Source of the DNA: Falsiroseomonas bella
Lineage (GTDB): Bacteria; Pseudomonadota; Alphaproteobacteria; Acetobacterales; Acetobacteraceae
Direction: 5' to 3'
Assembly (NCBI RefSeq): GCF_003173615.1
Contig: NZ_QGNA01000002.1
Coordinates: forward strand, 310,001-374,000
DNA: 64,000 nucleotides
Shown here: positions 37,360-48,309 of the stretch, piece by piece
How the letters are laid out: every line of letters begins with the position of its first letter
How positions within the stretch are numbered: position 1 is the stretch's first letter
Made by a program: the position numbers and the translations under genes
Notes under the pieces: model-generated
Databases searched by the model: none
What the model saw: only the letters and a program-made list of their open reading frames with translations
Told to the model about the DNA's origin: nothing

Positions 37360-38744
37360 GCCGCCCTCCCCATGTCCCCGGAGACCAGCGCGCGCACCAG
37401 GGCGCGGAAGCGGTCGCCGCGCGCGTCGAAGCCAGTGAACTGATCGAAGCTGGCGCAGGCGGGCGAAAGCAGGACCACCGGCGCGGCGCCGGCGCGGGCT
37501 GCCGCGGCGGCGGCGGGCACGGCCTCGTCCAGCGTGCCGGCGACCTCATGCGGCACGCCATGCGCGGCGAGCGTCGCGGCCAGGATCGGCGCGTCCCGCC
37601 CGATCAGCACCGCGCGGGCGATGCGCGGGAAGAACGGCGCAAGGCTCTCGATCCCGCCATCCTTCGCCATGCCGCCGGCGATCCACACCACCCGGTCGTA
37701 GGAGGCCAGCGCACGCGCCGCGCTGTCCGCGTTGGTTGCCTTGCTGTCGTTCACGAAGCTCACGCCGCCGAGCGCGCCGACGCGCTCCTGACGGTGCGGC
37801 AGGCCGGGAAACAATGCGAAGCCCGCGGCGATCTCGCCGGCCGTCAGGCCAAGCTCGCGCGCGACGGCTGCCGCCGCCGCCGCATTCTGCGCATTGTGGC
37901 TGCCGGGCAGGGCAGGGGCGTCGCGGAGGTCGGCGATGTCGCCATCCTCGTCCCGCAGCACGCCATCCTCGGCCCAGATGCCGCCCGCGACCCGGCCGAG
38001 CCCCGAGATCGGCACCAGCCGCGCGCGGACCTGAGCGGCGAGCGCGCGCGTCATCGCATCGTCCTGGCCGAGCACGGCCAGGTCCGTCGGCTCCTGCCGC
38101 GCGAAGATGTTCGCCTTTGCAGCGGCATAGCCGGCCATGTTGCCATGGCGGTCGAGATGATCGGCGCTGAGATTCAGCATCACGGCGCAGTTGAAGCGGA
38201 TCGTGGCGATTCGCTCCAACATGTAGGACGACATTTCGAGGGTATAGACGCCCTCATCCCCCAACATCTTGAGGCCGAGGGCCGGGGGGCCGAGGTTGCC
38301 ACCCACCTCCGCCACCCGCCCCGCGCCGCGCAGCAGGTGGTGGATCAGGGCGGTCGTGGTGGACTTTCCGTTGGTGCCGGTCACGCCCACGAACCGCGCC
38401 GCGCTGCCCGCCGCGCGCACCGCGCGGAACAGGAACTCTGCGTCCGAGAGAATGGGCACACCGGCTTCCCGGGCGCGCGCCGCCGCCGGGTGCGCCCGCG
38501 GCAGCAGATGCGGGATGCCGGGCGAGAGCAGCAAAGCATCGTATCGGAACGATCCGGACGCGGGATCGCTGAGGACGAGGCCGGCCTCTTCCGCCGCCCG
38601 CCGCGCCACCTCCCCGTCGTCCCAGGCGGTGACCTCGGCGCCCCACGCCGCCAGGCGTTGCGCCGTAGGCAGCCCGGCGCGGCCGAGCCCCACCACCGCG
38701 ATCCGCCGCCCGGCGAAGGGAGTGAAGCCGGACGGCTCGCTCAT
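37356..38744 (-). CDS. murD: UDP-N-acetylmuramoyl-L-alanine--D-glutamate ligase
   Basis: The 462-residue Mur ligase adds D-Glu. The Rossmann start [18 protein letters not shown], the ATP loop [17 protein letters not shown], and the C-terminal [21 protein letters not shown] are diagnostic. ATG 38744 is in an ATGA overlap with mraY. The frame is open further upstream but only antisense-free inside mraY, so the shorter start is used. Confidence 0.97.
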   Translation of the reverse strand: MSEPSGFTPFAGRRIAVVGLGRAGLPTAQRLAAWGAEVTAWDDGEVARRAAEEAGLVLSDPASGSFRYDALLLSPGIPHLLPRAHPAAARAREAGVPILSDAEFLFRAVRAAGSAARFVGVTGTNGKSTTTALIHHLLRGAGRVAEVGGNLGPPALGLKMLGDEGVYTLEMSSYMLERIATIRFNCAVMLNLSADHLDRHGNMAGYAAAKANIFARQEPTDLAVLGQDDAMTRALAAQVRARLVPISGLGRVAGGIWAEDGVLRDEDGDIADLRDAPALPGSHNAQNAAAAAAVARELGLTAGEIAAGFALFPGLPHRQERVGALGGVSFVNDSKATNADSAARALASYDRVVWIAGGMAKDGGIESLAPFFPRIARAVLIGRDAPILAATLAAHGVPHEVAGTLDEAVPAAAAAARAGAAPVVLLSPACASFDQFTGFDARGDRFRALVRALVSGDMGRAA

Positions 38745-39829
38745 CGGATCTTCAGCGTCGAGAGCCCGACCAGCGCCAGCACCATGGCGATGATCCAGAA
38801 CCGGATGACGATGGTCGGCTCCGCCCAGCCCTTCTTCTCGAAATGGTGGTGCAGCGGCGCCATCAGGAACACGCGCCGCCCGGTGCGCTTGAACCAGAAG
38901 ACCTGGATGACGACCGAAAGCGTCTCCACCACGAACAACCCGCCGACGATCGCCAGCACGATCTCGTGCTTCGTCGCCACCGCCACCGCGCCAAGCGCGC
39001 CGCCGATGGAAAGGCTGCCGGTGTCGCCCATGAAGACCTTGGCCGGCGGCGCGTTGAACCACAGGAAGCCCAGCCCCGCGCCGATCAGCGCCGAGAGGAA
39101 CACCGCCAGCTCGCCGGTGCCCGGCACGAAATGCAGTTGCAGGTAGTCCGCGAAGACGCGGTTGCCGACCAGATAGGCGATGAAGGCGAAGACGCCGGCC
39201 GCGATCATCACCGGCACGATCGCCAGCCCGTCCAGCCCGTCGGTCAGGTTCACCGCGTTCGACGCCCCCATCATCACCAGCATGGCGAAGATCGGGAACA
39301 GCAGGCTGAGCGGCACCAGCACTTCCTTGAACACCGGCACCGCGAGCGTGGTGGAAAGCGGCCCGGGCAGCAGCGCCATCATCCAGATCGCCGCCGCCAG
39401 CCCGATCAGCCCCTGCGCGATCAGCTTGTGCCGGCCAGAGACGCCCTTGGTGTTGCGCTTGGTCACCTTCAGCCAGTCATCGGCGAAGCCGAGCGCGCCA
39501 TAGCCCAGCGTCACCATCAGCACCGCCCAGACATAGCCGTTGCCCAGATCGGCCCAGAGCAGGGTGGAGCTGACCAGGCCGATCAGGATCAGCACGCCGC
39601 CCATCGTCGGCGTGCCCTTCTTGGTCAGCAGGTGGCTCTGCGGCCCGTCCTCGCGGATCGGCTGCCCGCCATTCTGCGTCGCGCGCAGGTAGCGGATCAG
39701 CCACGGCCCGAGCATCAGCGACAGGGCGAGCGCGGTCATGCACGCCGCGCCCGCGCGGAAGGTCAGGTAGCGGAAGAGGTTGAACAGCTGGAACTCTTCG
39801 GCCAGCGGGGACAGCAGGTTGAAGATCAC
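38741..39829 (-). CDS. mraY: Phospho-N-acetylmuramoyl-pentapeptide transferase
   Basis: The 362-residue, ten-helix enzyme makes lipid I on undecaprenyl phosphate. Family motifs are TMGGVLI, the aspartate pair in [29 protein letters not shown], and the C-terminal [17 protein letters not shown]. The start is GTG (39827-39829) in a GTGA overlap with murF. Normal length. Confidence 0.97.
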   Translation of the reverse strand: MIFNLLSPLAEEFQLFNLFRYLTFRAGAACMTALALSLMLGPWLIRYLRATQNGGQPIREDGPQSHLLTKKGTPTMGGVLILIGLVSSTLLWADLGNGYVWAVLMVTLGYGALGFADDWLKVTKRNTKGVSGRHKLIAQGLIGLAAAIWMMALLPGPLSTTLAVPVFKEVLVPLSLLFPIFAMLVMMGASNAVNLTDGLDGLAIVPVMIAAGVFAFIAYLVGNRVFADYLQLHFVPGTGELAVFLSALIGAGLGFLWFNAPPAKVFMGDTGSLSIGGALGAVAVATKHEIVLAIVGGLFVVETLSVVIQVFWFKRTGRRVFLMAPLHHHFEKKGWAEPTIVIRFWIIAMVLALVGLSTLKIR

Positions 39830-41235
39830 GGAACCACTCCCGCGCCCTGCGCGCCTGCCTTGCCATCCAGGGCCTTGAGCGCCTCGACGACGAGCGCCAT
39901 CCGGCTGCCGAGCGAGCCCTTCACCACCACCGCGTCACCGGGACGCAGCGCCGCCGCGACCATCGGCGCAAGCGCCGCGCTGTCCGGCGCATGCGCGCCG
40001 CGCTTCCCTTGCGGAAGCGCCTCGAACAGGTGGCGCATGAGCGGGCCGCAAGCATAGACCAGGTCCGCCGCCGCCGCGACATCCGGGGCAAGCTCCGCAT
40101 GCATGGCAGGCCCGCCCGCCCCGAGTTCCAGCATGTCGCCGAGCACGACGATCCGCCGCGAAGCCGGTTGCACGCGCAGCACCGACAGCGCCGCGCGAAT
40201 CGATGCGGCGGAGGCATTGTAGCTGTCGTCGAGCAGCAGCGCTTCGCCGCCCGGCAGCGCCAGCCGCACCCGTGCCCCGCGCCCGGCGCCGACATCGAAG
40301 CCGGAGAGCGCCTCGGCGGCCACCACCGCATCCCCGCCCATGGCATGCACGGCCGCGATCGCCGCGCAGGCATTCAGCGCCAGATGCATGCCCGGCGCGC
40401 CGAGATGCACCGATAGCGGCAGCCCGTCCATCAACAGCCGCGCCGTGCCGCGCTCCGGTTCCGCCACGTAGTCCGTCAGCTGGATCTCGGCCCGCGCGCT
40501 CTCGCCGAAGGTCAGCACCTTCGCCCGCGCGTCCTTCGCACGTTCCAGCAGGCGCGGCAGGAAGGGCGTGTCGGCGGGCAGCACCGCGGCGCCGCCGGGC
40601 TCGAGACCCGCCAGGATGTCCGCCTTTTCCTCCGCGATCGCCGCCTGGCTGCCGAGCCGGCCGATATGGGAGGTGCCGATGGTCGTGATCACCACCACAT
40701 GCGGCCGCGCAAGGCGCGACAGCGGCGCAATCTCGCCGCGGCTGTTCATGCCGATCTCGATGATGGCGAAGGCAGCGTCGCGCGGCAGCCGGGCCAGCGT
40801 CAGCGGCACGCCCCAATGGTTGTTGTAGCTCGCCGCGGCGGCATGGGTCGGGCCGAGCGCGCTGCAGGCGGCGCGCAGCATCTCCTTCGTCGTCGTCTTG
40901 CCGACGCTGCCGGTGACGCCGATGAAGCGCGCCCCGCTGCGCGCCCGCGCCGCGGCGCCGAGCGCGCGCAGCCCGGCCAGCGTGTCGGGCACGCGCAGCA
41001 GCGGCGCATCGGCCGGGACGCCCGGCGGGTCGTGGTCCACCATCGCGGCGACGGCGCCCCGGGCCAGCGCCTCGGCGACGAAGTCATGCCCGTCGCGGGC
41101 GTCGCGCAGCGCCACGAACAGGTCGCCCGGCTGCAGGCTGCGCGTGTCGATCGAAACGCCGCTCGCGGCGATCTCGAAGGCGAGCGTGCCGCCGGTCGCG
41201 CTCCGCAGCTCGGCGGCGGTCCACAGCGCGCTCAT
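39826..41235 (-). CDS. murF: UDP-MurNAc-tripeptide--D-alanyl-D-alanine ligase
   Basis: The 469-residue Mur ligase adds the D-Ala-D-Ala made by Ddl. It shows [16 protein letters not shown] near the N-terminus, the ATP loop [36 protein letters not shown] and [20 protein letters not shown] overlaps the murE stop by 4 bp. No unusual features. Confidence 0.97.
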   Translation of the reverse strand: MSALWTAAELRSATGGTLAFEIAASGVSIDTRSLQPGDLFVALRDARDGHDFVAEALARGAVAAMVDHDPPGVPADAPLLRVPDTLAGLRALGAAARARSGARFIGVTGSVGKTTTKEMLRAACSALGPTHAAAASYNNHWGVPLTLARLPRDAAFAIIEIGMNSRGEIAPLSRLARPHVVVITTIGTSHIGRLGSQAAIAEEKADILAGLEPGGAAVLPADTPFLPRLLERAKDARAKVLTFGESARAEIQLTDYVAEPERGTARLLMDGLPLSVHLGAPGMHLALNACAAIAAVHAMGGDAVVAAEALSGFDVGAGRGARVRLALPGGEALLLDDSYNASAASIRAALSVLRVQPASRRIVVLGDMLELGAGGPAMHAELAPDVAAAADLVYACGPLMRHLFEALPQGKRGAHAPDSAALAPMVAAALRPGDAVVVKGSLGSRMALVVEALKALDGKAGAQGAGVVP

Positions 41236-42728
41236 GCCGCCGCCCCGCCCGGGAAGGCCAAGCCGCGCACCACGCTGACATCGTCGAAGGGGTGCGTGAC
41301 GGCACCGATGGTCTGCCCGCTCTCATGCCCCTTGCCGGCGACGGCCAGCACGTCGCCCGGCCCGAGCGCCGCGAGCGCGCGGGCAATCGCCCCCGCCCGG
41401 TCACCGGCGTCGATCCCGCCGGGACAACCGGCCAGTACCGCCGCGCGGATCGCCGCCGGGTCCTCGCTGCGAGGGTTGTCGTCGGTTACCCAGCAGGCAT
41501 CGGCGCGCTGCGCGCAGGCCGCGCCCATCAGCGGGCGCTTGCCGGGATCGCGGTCGCCGCCGGCGCCGAACAGCACATGCAGCTTCGCGCCCGGCGCGAC
41601 ATGCGGCCGCAGCGCCGCCAGCAGCCGTTCCAGCGCATCGGGCGTGTGCGCGTAGTCCACATAGACCGTCGCGCCGTTGCCGAGCTTCGCCGCGAGTTCC
41701 ATCCGTCCGCGTACGCCGGCGAGCGCGGGCAGCAGCGCCACGGCGCGCGCCGGCGCCATCCCGGTCGCCACCGCCAGCGCCAGCGCCATCAGCGCGTTGT
41801 CGGCCTGGAAGCGGCCGGGGAGGGCGAGCGTCACCGCATGCCGCGCGCCGAAGGCCTCGATCTCCAACTCCTGCCCGTCGGGCCGCGGCACCTGGTGCAG
41901 CAGCCGCACCGCGTCGCCCCGCTCGCCCACCGTCAGCAGCCGCAGCCCGCGCCGCGCGGCGATGGCGCGCAGCGCCGCGAGGCTCTCCGCCTCCATCTCC
42001 GCATTGGCGACGGCCGCCGCGCCCGCCGGCAGCAGCGTGTCGAAGAGTCGCAGCTTGGCCGCGCGATAGGCGTCCATCCCGCCGTGGTAGTCGAGGTGGT
42101 CGCGGGTCAGGTTGGTGAAGCCCGCCGCGGCCAGCGTCACGCCATCGAGCCGCCTCTGGTCGAGCCCGTGGGAGGAAGCCTCCATCGCCGCATGGCCGAT
42201 GCCCGCTTGGGCCAGCGCCGCCAGCGTCGCATGCAACGCCACGGGATCCGGCGTGGTCAGCGAGGGGCCCGGCGGGAAGCCGGGCGCGACGAGGCCGAGC
42301 GTGCCGAGCGAAGCGGCGGGCGCGCCGTCCAGCGTCCAGAGCTGGCGCAGGAAATCCACCGTGCTCGTCTTGCCGTTGGTCCCCGTCACCGCGACCAGGG
42401 TCGCCGGCTGCGCGCCGTGGAAGGCGGCGGCGAGCAGGGCGAGGGCGCGACGCGGATCGGCCGCGGTCAGCAGCGGCCGCGGCGGCACCGCATCCGGCCA
42501 GCGCGTGCCCTCCGGGGCCAGCACCGCCGCGGCGCCAAGCCGAACGGCCTCGGCGATGAAGGCGCGGCCATCGGCGCGTGCGCCGGGCAGCGCGGCGAAG
42601 AGGAAGCCTGGCGCGACGGCGCGGCTGTCGGCGGTCAGGCCCGCGATGCGCGGCGGCTCGCCGCCTTGCCACGGGGGCAGGTCCGGATGGGCGCGGAGAA
42701 GGGCGTCCAGTCGGGGCGCGGCCTGCAT
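41232..42728 (-). CDS. murE: UDP-MurNAc-dipeptide--meso-diaminopimelate ligase
   Basis: The 498-residue ligase adds the third residue of the stem peptide. The ATP loop is AVTGTNGKTSTVDFL and the specificity loop reads DDNPRSEDP, the form that selects meso-diaminopimelate over lysine, so the peptidoglycan is DAP type. ATG 42728 is one base after the ftsI stop. A TTG at 42743 with GGGAGGCGAG before it is a real alternative that would overlap ftsI by 14 bp and add five residues. Confidence 0.95.
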   Translation of the reverse strand: MQAAPRLDALLRAHPDLPPWQGGEPPRIAGLTADSRAVAPGFLFAALPGARADGRAFIAEAVRLGAAAVLAPEGTRWPDAVPPRPLLTAADPRRALALLAAAFHGAQPATLVAVTGTNGKTSTVDFLRQLWTLDGAPAASLGTLGLVAPGFPPGPSLTTPDPVALHATLAALAQAGIGHAAMEASSHGLDQRRLDGVTLAAAGFTNLTRDHLDYHGGMDAYRAAKLRLFDTLLPAGAAAVANAEMEAESLAALRAIAARRGLRLLTVGERGDAVRLLHQVPRPDGQELEIEAFGARHAVTLALPGRFQADNALMALALAVATGMAPARAVALLPALAGVRGRMELAAKLGNGATVYVDYAHTPDALERLLAALRPHVAPGAKLHVLFGAGGDRDPGKRPLMGAACAQRADACWVTDDNPRSEDPAAIRAAVLAGCPGGIDAGDRAGAIARALAALGPGDVLAVAGKGHESGQTIGAVTHPFDDVSVVRGLAFPGGAAA

Positions 42729-42729
42729 G

Positions 42730-44688
42730 TCATCGCGGGGCAAGGCTCGCCTCCCGCTGCGGCGCGGGAGGGACGGCGGCGCTGCGCGCAGGGGCGGCGG
42801 CGGGCGCGGGCGTCGTCACGGGCGTCGCCGCGGGCGCCGCCGGCTGGCCGGCGGGCGCGGGGGTGCGCGGGGTGGCGGCGCGCGTCCCGGCGGGGCGCGC
42901 GGGCTGCATGGGTATGGAGATCGAGGCCTGGATCTCCTCCAGCCGCTCGGTGTCCGGCACCATCCCGAGGATCGGCGCGACGGAGCGGATCACCATGCCG
43001 GCGGCCGGCGCGGCCACCCAGCCGGCGGTCGCATAACCGTGGCTGCGCGCATTCGGCTTCGGTTCGTCCACCATCACATAGATGGCGTAGCGCGGCGCCT
43101 GCATCGGGAAGGCGCCGACGAAGGCGGCGATGCGCTTGTTCTCGAGGTAGCCGCCGCGCGGCCCGGTCTTCTGCGCCGTGCCGGTCTTGCCGCCGACGAA
43201 ATAGCCCGGCACGTCGGCGCTGCGGCCGGAGCCGGCGGTGACGACCAGCCGCATCAGCCGCCGCATCGTCTCGGAGGTGCGCTCGCTGACCACGCGGCGG
43301 CCCTCCGCCGCTTCGCCGGGCGCGCGCGCGAGAAGCGTCGGCTGGCGCAGGATGCCGCCATTCACCAGCGCCGAGACGCCGGTGACGACATGCAGCGGCG
43401 TCACGGAGATGCCGTGGCCGAAGCCGATCGTCATGGTGTTGATCTCGCGCCAGTCCTGCGGGCGCGGAATCAGCGGCAGCGCGGCCTCCGGGAGCTCGAT
43501 GCCGAGCCGCGAGCCCATCCCCATCCGCACCATGAACTCGCGGTGGCGCTGCGTGCCGATCGCCACGGCCATGTGCGCCGAGGCGAGGTTGGACGAATAG
43601 GCCAGGATCTCCGGCAGAGCGAGCCAGCGGTTCTTGCCGCGGAAGTCGTTGATGGTGAAGCGCCCGTAGCGGATCGGGCGGGAGGCGTCGAAGCCGCTCC
43701 AGATGTTCACCACGCCGTAGTCGAGCGCCGCCGCGGCGGTCAGCAGCTTGAAGGTGGACCCGGGCTCGTAGACTCCGACGGTCGCGCGGTTGAAGCGCGG
43801 ATTGTAGCCGGCCTCCTCGCGCCGCACGTTCAGGTCGTCGCGCCGCACCGGGTCGGAGAGGTCGAAGTCGGGCAGGCTCACCATGCCCAGCACCTCGCCC
43901 GTCTGCACATCCATCAGGATGCCGGCGCCGCCGATGCCGTTGAACTCGGCGATCGCGCGCTGCACCGCGTCACGCAGCGCGAGCTGCACGCGCACGTCGA
44001 TGGCCAGCCGCAGCGGCTCGCTCGCGTTGTTGCGCAGCCGCTGGTCGAAGCGGCGCTCGACGCCGGCGATGCCGTTGCCGTCCACGTCCACGCCGCCGAG
44101 CAGATGCGCGGCGGACCGGCCTTGCGGATAGGCGCGCCGCTCCGACTGCTCGAAATAGAGGCCGGGGATGCCAAGCGAGTTCACCGCCTGCTGCTCGCGT
44201 GGCGTCAGGCTGCGGGCGATGTAGGAGAATTGCCGCTCGCCGGAGAGCCGCGCCGTCACGCGCTCCACATCGAGCTGCGGCAGCACCGTGACCAGCCGGC
44301 GCGCGACGGCGTCCGGATTCTCGATCTCACGCGGATTGGCGTAGAGCGCCGTGACGGGGAGCGACACGGCCAGGATCTCGCCGTTGCGGTCCGTGATCAC
44401 GCCGCGCTGCGGCTGGTGCTCGGCCGGGCGCGTGGCCTGCTCCATCGCCTGCAGCCGTTTGGGGGCGGCAGGGTCCAGGACCATGGCATCGGCGAGGCCG
44501 AAGGCCACGCCGCCGAACAGCACGCCGAAGCCGCCCGCCGCGATCACCAGGCGCGCGCGCGTCCGGCGCAGCATGGCGCGACGGGCGAGTTCCGGCCGTG
44601 TGACCTTCACGACCTGGTTGCGCGCGGCATCGGCCAGTTCAGGCCGTCCGGGCGGCGCGGCATCCGGTGCGGGCGGGATCGGGATCAT
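42730..44688 (-). CDS. ftsI: Septal peptidoglycan transpeptidase FtsI (PBP3)
   Basis: A 652-residue bitopic class B penicillin-binding protein. The N-terminus has a basic stretch and one membrane helix (about 46-66), then the dimerisation domain (RGVITDRNGEILAVSLPV), and the transpeptidase domain with SxxK as STFK in EPGSTFKLL, SxN in YSSNLASAHM, and KTGT in GGKTGTAQKTG. The last 65-70 residues are an Ala/Pro-rich tail (for instance PAPAGQPAAPAATP) not found in the E. coli protein. It works with FtsW and is bound by FtsL. ATG in an ATGA overlap with ftsL. Confidence 0.97.
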   Translation of the reverse strand: MIPIPPAPDAAPPGRPELADAARNQVVKVTRPELARRAMLRRTRARLVIAAGGFGVLFGGVAFGLADAMVLDPAAPKRLQAMEQATRPAEHQPQRGVITDRNGEILAVSLPVTALYANPREIENPDAVARRLVTVLPQLDVERVTARLSGERQFSYIARSLTPREQQAVNSLGIPGLYFEQSERRAYPQGRSAAHLLGGVDVDGNGIAGVERRFDQRLRNNASEPLRLAIDVRVQLALRDAVQRAIAEFNGIGGAGILMDVQTGEVLGMVSLPDFDLSDPVRRDDLNVRREEAGYNPRFNRATVGVYEPGSTFKLLTAAAALDYGVVNIWSGFDASRPIRYGRFTINDFRGKNRWLALPEILAYSSNLASAHMAVAIGTQRHREFMVRMGMGSRLGIELPEAALPLIPRPQDWREINTMTIGFGHGISVTPLHVVTGVSALVNGGILRQPTLLARAPGEAAEGRRVVSERTSETMRRLMRLVVTAGSGRSADVPGYFVGGKTGTAQKTGPRGGYLENKRIAAFVGAFPMQAPRYAIYVMVDEPKPNARSHGYATAGWVAAPAAGMVIRSVAPILGMVPDTERLEEIQASISIPMQPARPAGTRAATPRTPAPAGQPAAPAATPVTTPAPAAAPARSAAVPPAPQREASLAPR

Positions 44689-45391
44689 CGCAGCGTCGCA
44701 GCCGCGGCGGGCGCGATCGGGACGGGCGGGGCGAGCATCGGCCGGCCGAGCGCGGTGGCGCCGCCGAGCGCGGAGACGACGGCGGGCTCCTGCGCGGCGA
44801 TGCGGGTGGGGCGGGGCGCCGGCTCGGCCGGGGGCGGGGTGTGGACGGCGGGCCGCACCACGGGCTGCGGCTGCGGTCGGGGGGCGGCGCGCACGGGGGT
44901 GGGGCGGGGCGCGCTGGCCTCGGCGATGCGGCTGGCCTGCTCGGCGCGCTGCGCGGCGAGGGTGGCGACGAGGGCCTGCGGCGCCGGCGTCTCCGCCTGG
45001 CTGCTGGCCGGCTGCGCCGCGGGCGCGCGCTCCGGCGCCGTGGCCAGCATGGTCGCCGGCGCTGTCGAGGGTGCCGGTGCGAAGAGGTCGGGGGCGCCGG
45101 CAAAGGCCACGGCATTCGGGAGCCGGCGCCCGAGGTCGCCGAGCCGCACGAAATGCTGCGGCTGCATGGGCTCGAGCGTCAGCAGATGCGTCGCCGTCTG
45201 GCGCAGCCGGTCGGGCTCGTTCAGCAGCGCCCATTCGGCGCGCAGGATGTCGATGCGCTGCCGCGCCTGCTCGGTCTCGCGCCGGATCTCCAACAGTTCG
45301 CGGTCCTTGACCGCGACGGCGTGCTTGACCTGGTAGAGCCAGGCCCCGGCCCCGGCGAAGGCGAGGAAGCAGAGCACGGTGAGGGGGCGGA

Positions 45392-45395
<4 letters not shown>
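44685..45395 (-). CDS. ftsL: Cell division protein FtsL with long Ala/Pro-rich tail
   Basis: The first 95 residues are a normal FtsL: a membrane helix (about 4-21), then a coiled coil [20 protein letters not shown] with [17 protein letters not shown]. The remaining 140 residues (to 236) are almost entirely Ala, Pro, Thr and Arg ([38 protein letters not shown]) and would be disordered in the periplasm. Typical FtsL is about 100-130 residues. It bridges FtsQ and the FtsW-FtsI synthase. Gene order and 4-bp overlaps with rsmH and ftsI support the assignment. Confidence 0.88.
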
Positions 45396-46335
<940 letters not shown>

Positions 46336-46339
<4 letters not shown>

Positions 46340-46812
46340 GGCACGGCTCTCGGAGTCGTGTTGAGAGGCATGGCGGCCAGAGTGAGGCGTTTTTCGCGCA
46401 CGCGCGCCTTGGCCTCCGCGACATGCGCCTTGGCCTTCTCGGCGTCCCAGATCTCGAATCGGTCGCCCTTGCCGAGGAAGGCCACCGCTTCGCCGAGTCC
46501 GACCTCCTCGACCATCTCCTCCGGCAGCACCAGGCGGCCGTCGCCGTCGATGCGCATCAGGCTGCTGTCGGCGATCAGCCCGGCCTCAAGGTCGTCGCGG
46601 TCTTCGGAGAAATGGGCCAGGCTCAGGACACTCTCCAACATCTGCTGGAAAACGGCGCGGGAACGCGCTTCGATGCACGGATGCTGGTGGGAGATGCGGA
46701 AGACGAGATGCGAGGTGGCGGAGGCTTCGAGTTCGGCGCGGAACGGTGCGGGCACGGAAATGCGGCCCTTGCGGTCCAGCTTCCCGAAATGCGTGCCCAC
46801 GAACTGGGTCAT
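46336..46812 (-). CDS. mraZ: Transcriptional regulator MraZ
   Basis: The 158-residue protein has two AbrB/SpoVT-like swapped-hairpin domains with the paired DxxxR motifs DRKGR (in [15 protein letters not shown]) and DGDGR (in [15 protein letters not shown]). It assembles into rings and represses its own operon by binding G-rich repeats upstream. ATG 46812 is chosen because the conserved fold begins four residues later; an upstream in-frame start at 46911 lies in the regulatory region. It is the first gene of the division/cell-wall operon. Confidence 0.95.
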
Positions 46813-46878
46813 CGCGCCTGTCGCTGCCCCCACGACGGCTCCGGGCCATCGTCCCCCGCTCAGCGGCCGGCGGGGCCC

Positions 46879-46910
46879 CCCGACCCCACCGGCTCGCCCG
46901 ACCATCCCCA
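46879..46910 (-). promoter_or_regulatory. Candidate MraZ-binding repeats
   Basis: Read on the minus strand, TGGGG, CGGGC and GGTGGGG start at 10- to 12-bp intervals, about 70-100 bp upstream of the mraZ ATG and downstream of the likely promoter. MraZ is known to bind tandem TGGGN boxes spaced by one helical turn. Spacing and position fit, but the region is GC-rich, so chance matches are easy. Confidence 0.35.
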
Positions 46911-46987
46911 CGGTAGCCCTGAATGCCCCCCGAGCGGGCCACCGTCACGGGATGCTGTGGGATAGCACGGGCAATTTCGGGATCACA

Positions 46988-47015
46988 AGCATAATTCGGT
47001 TGGGGCGATCTTCAA
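46988..47015 (-). promoter_or_regulatory. Candidate promoter of the mraZ (dcw) operon
   Basis: On the minus strand TTGAAG (47010-47015) and TATGCT (46988-46993) are 16 bp apart in an AT-rich patch (46960-47050) between rnpB and mraZ. Each box matches four of six consensus bases. The predicted start near 46981 leaves a leader of about 170 nt that contains the candidate MraZ boxes. Apart from the promoter and boxes, the 46813-47169 gap shows no gene. Confidence 0.4.
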
Positions 47016-47169
47016 ACCTCCGGATAAAACGCTCCTTCATCAAGTGGTTACGGGGCGTGCCTCAGAGCGATCACAAGGTATACAAACAGATTCCCTGCAG
47101 ATTGTCGTGCTTCGTTGTTTGTTCCTGCATGGCGGCGCGAAACGGCCTGTCGGGCGGGGAAAAAGGTGG

Positions 47170-47580
47170 CGCCGGGTGGCCTGTAAGCCGGGTTCTGTCC
47201 GCGCCTTTCGGCGCTGGACGACCATTCCTCTGGACCCTGCGTCGCCGCAGGGTTCACGCGGCCAACCCGGGCGGCGGGGCGGGAATGCCCCTGCGTCGGC
47301 GGTGTGACCCGCCACGCCGGCCGCCCCTATTCGGCCTTGCTCCCGGTGGGGTTTGCCATGCCGCCCCTGTCGCCAGGGGCGCGGTGGGCTCTTGCCCCAC
47401 CCTTTCACCCTTGCCGCGGGAGAGGTCTCCCCCTGCCGTGGCGGTCTGCTCTCTGTGGCACTTTCCCTGGGCCTCGGGGTTTCCCCCTCTGCCCGCCGGC
47501 CGTTGGCCGGCACCGCATTCCCGTGGAGCCCGGACTTTCCTCCAGCCTTTGTGGGCCAGCGGTCGCCCGGCCACCCGGCG
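47170..47580 (-). ncRNA. rnpB: RNase P RNA (bacterial type A)
   Basis: The minus strand contains the universal RNase P core segments GAGGAAAGTCCGGGCTC near the 5' end and AGAACCCGGCTTACAG near the 3' end. The ends pair perfectly as helix P1: GGGTGGCC (5') with GGCCACCC (3'). The length of about 410 nt suits Alphaproteobacteria. This ribozyme removes 5' leaders from pre-tRNAs together with RnpA. A run of five T residues on the minus strand (47160-47164) follows shortly after the 3' end and probably terminates it. The exact ends are uncertain by a few bases. Confidence 0.95.
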
Positions 47581-47588
47581 CCGAGGGG

Positions 47589-47617
47589 GATGTCGCGCCT
47601 GGGGGCGCGCGGGTCAA
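47589..47617 (-). promoter_or_regulatory. Candidate rnpB promoter
   Basis: TTGACC (47612-47617) and GACATC (47589-47594) are separated by 17 bp on the minus strand, directly before the 5' end of the RNase P RNA near 47580 and after the amidase stop at 47634. The -35 box is good and the -10 box is weak, but position relative to the mature 5' end is right. Confidence 0.45.
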
Positions 47618-47633
47618 TGGTTGCCGCGTTGCG

Positions 47634-48305
47634 TCAGCCGCAGGCGGCGGCGACCGCGTTCAGCCGCGCCAGCGTGCCGGCATCCGCGATGCCGTCCACG
47701 CGCTGCGGCCGCCAATGGCGCTGGAAGGCGCGGATCAGCACGTCCGGCGGCAGGTCGGTGCGGTAGCCGATACTGCCGAGCAGCGTCAGCGCGTCCCCCC
47801 CTGGCGCGCCGTCGCGCTCCGGCCAAAGTCCGACACCATTGGCGGCCAGGCCCTGCCAGTCGAAGAACTCACCCGGATCCTCCTTGCGGTCCGGCGCCAC
47901 ATCCGAATGCGCCACCACGTTGCGTGCCGGAATCGGGTGGCGAGTCAGAATCGCCAGGCACAGCTCGCACACCGCCGCCATCTGCAGCGCGGGGAAGGGG
48001 CGGTAGCCCCATTCATGGCCGGGATTGACGATCTCGATGCCGATCGAGCGCCCGTTCAGAGCCGCATTGCCCCGCCAATGCGAGACGCCGGCATGGAAGG
48101 CGCGGCGATCCTCCGGCACCAGTCGGAACACCGCGCCGTCTTCCTCCACCACGTAGTGCGACGAAACCTTCGCCGCCGGGTCGCGCAACCGCGCGATCGC
48201 CTCCTCGCCGCTCCGCATGCCCGTGTAGTGAAGGATCAGCGTGTCCACCGGCGTGCCGGCCGGCCGCTCGTCGTGGTTCGGGCTGGGCAGGTCGCGGATT
48301 CGCAC
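47634..48305 (-). CDS. N-acetylmuramoyl-L-alanine amidase, AmiD/AmpD type
   Basis: The 223-residue protein has an amidase_2 zinc domain (ligands H26 in LILHYTGM, H133 in VVAHSDVAP, D143 in RKEDPG, catalytic E91 in IGIEIVNPG) and a C-terminal peptidoglycan-binding-like segment (about 165-220, LLGSIGYRTDLPPDVLIRAF, then QRHWRPQRVDG). It cleaves the bond between MurNAc and L-Ala in wall fragments. No signal peptide is evident, which favours a cytoplasmic AmpD-like recycling role over periplasmic AmiD. Start GTG at 48303-48305, 4 bp after the TerB/DnaJ gene stop, so the two are cotranscribed. Confidence 0.88.
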   Translation of the reverse strand: MRIRDLPSPNHDERPAGTPVDTLILHYTGMRSGEEAIARLRDPAAKVSSHYVVEEDGAVFRLVPEDRRAFHAGVSHWRGNAALNGRSIGIEIVNPGHEWGYRPFPALQMAAVCELCLAILTRHPIPARNVVAHSDVAPDRKEDPGEFFDWQGLAANGVGLWPERDGAPGGDALTLLGSIGYRTDLPPDVLIRAFQRHWRPQRVDGIADAGTLARLNAVAAACG

Positions 48306-48309
48306 CCGC

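Noticed and set aside
42112-45336. A plus-strand frame of about 1070 codons opposite murE, ftsI and ftsL
   Set aside because: Mirror frame of conserved genes; no plausible protein features.
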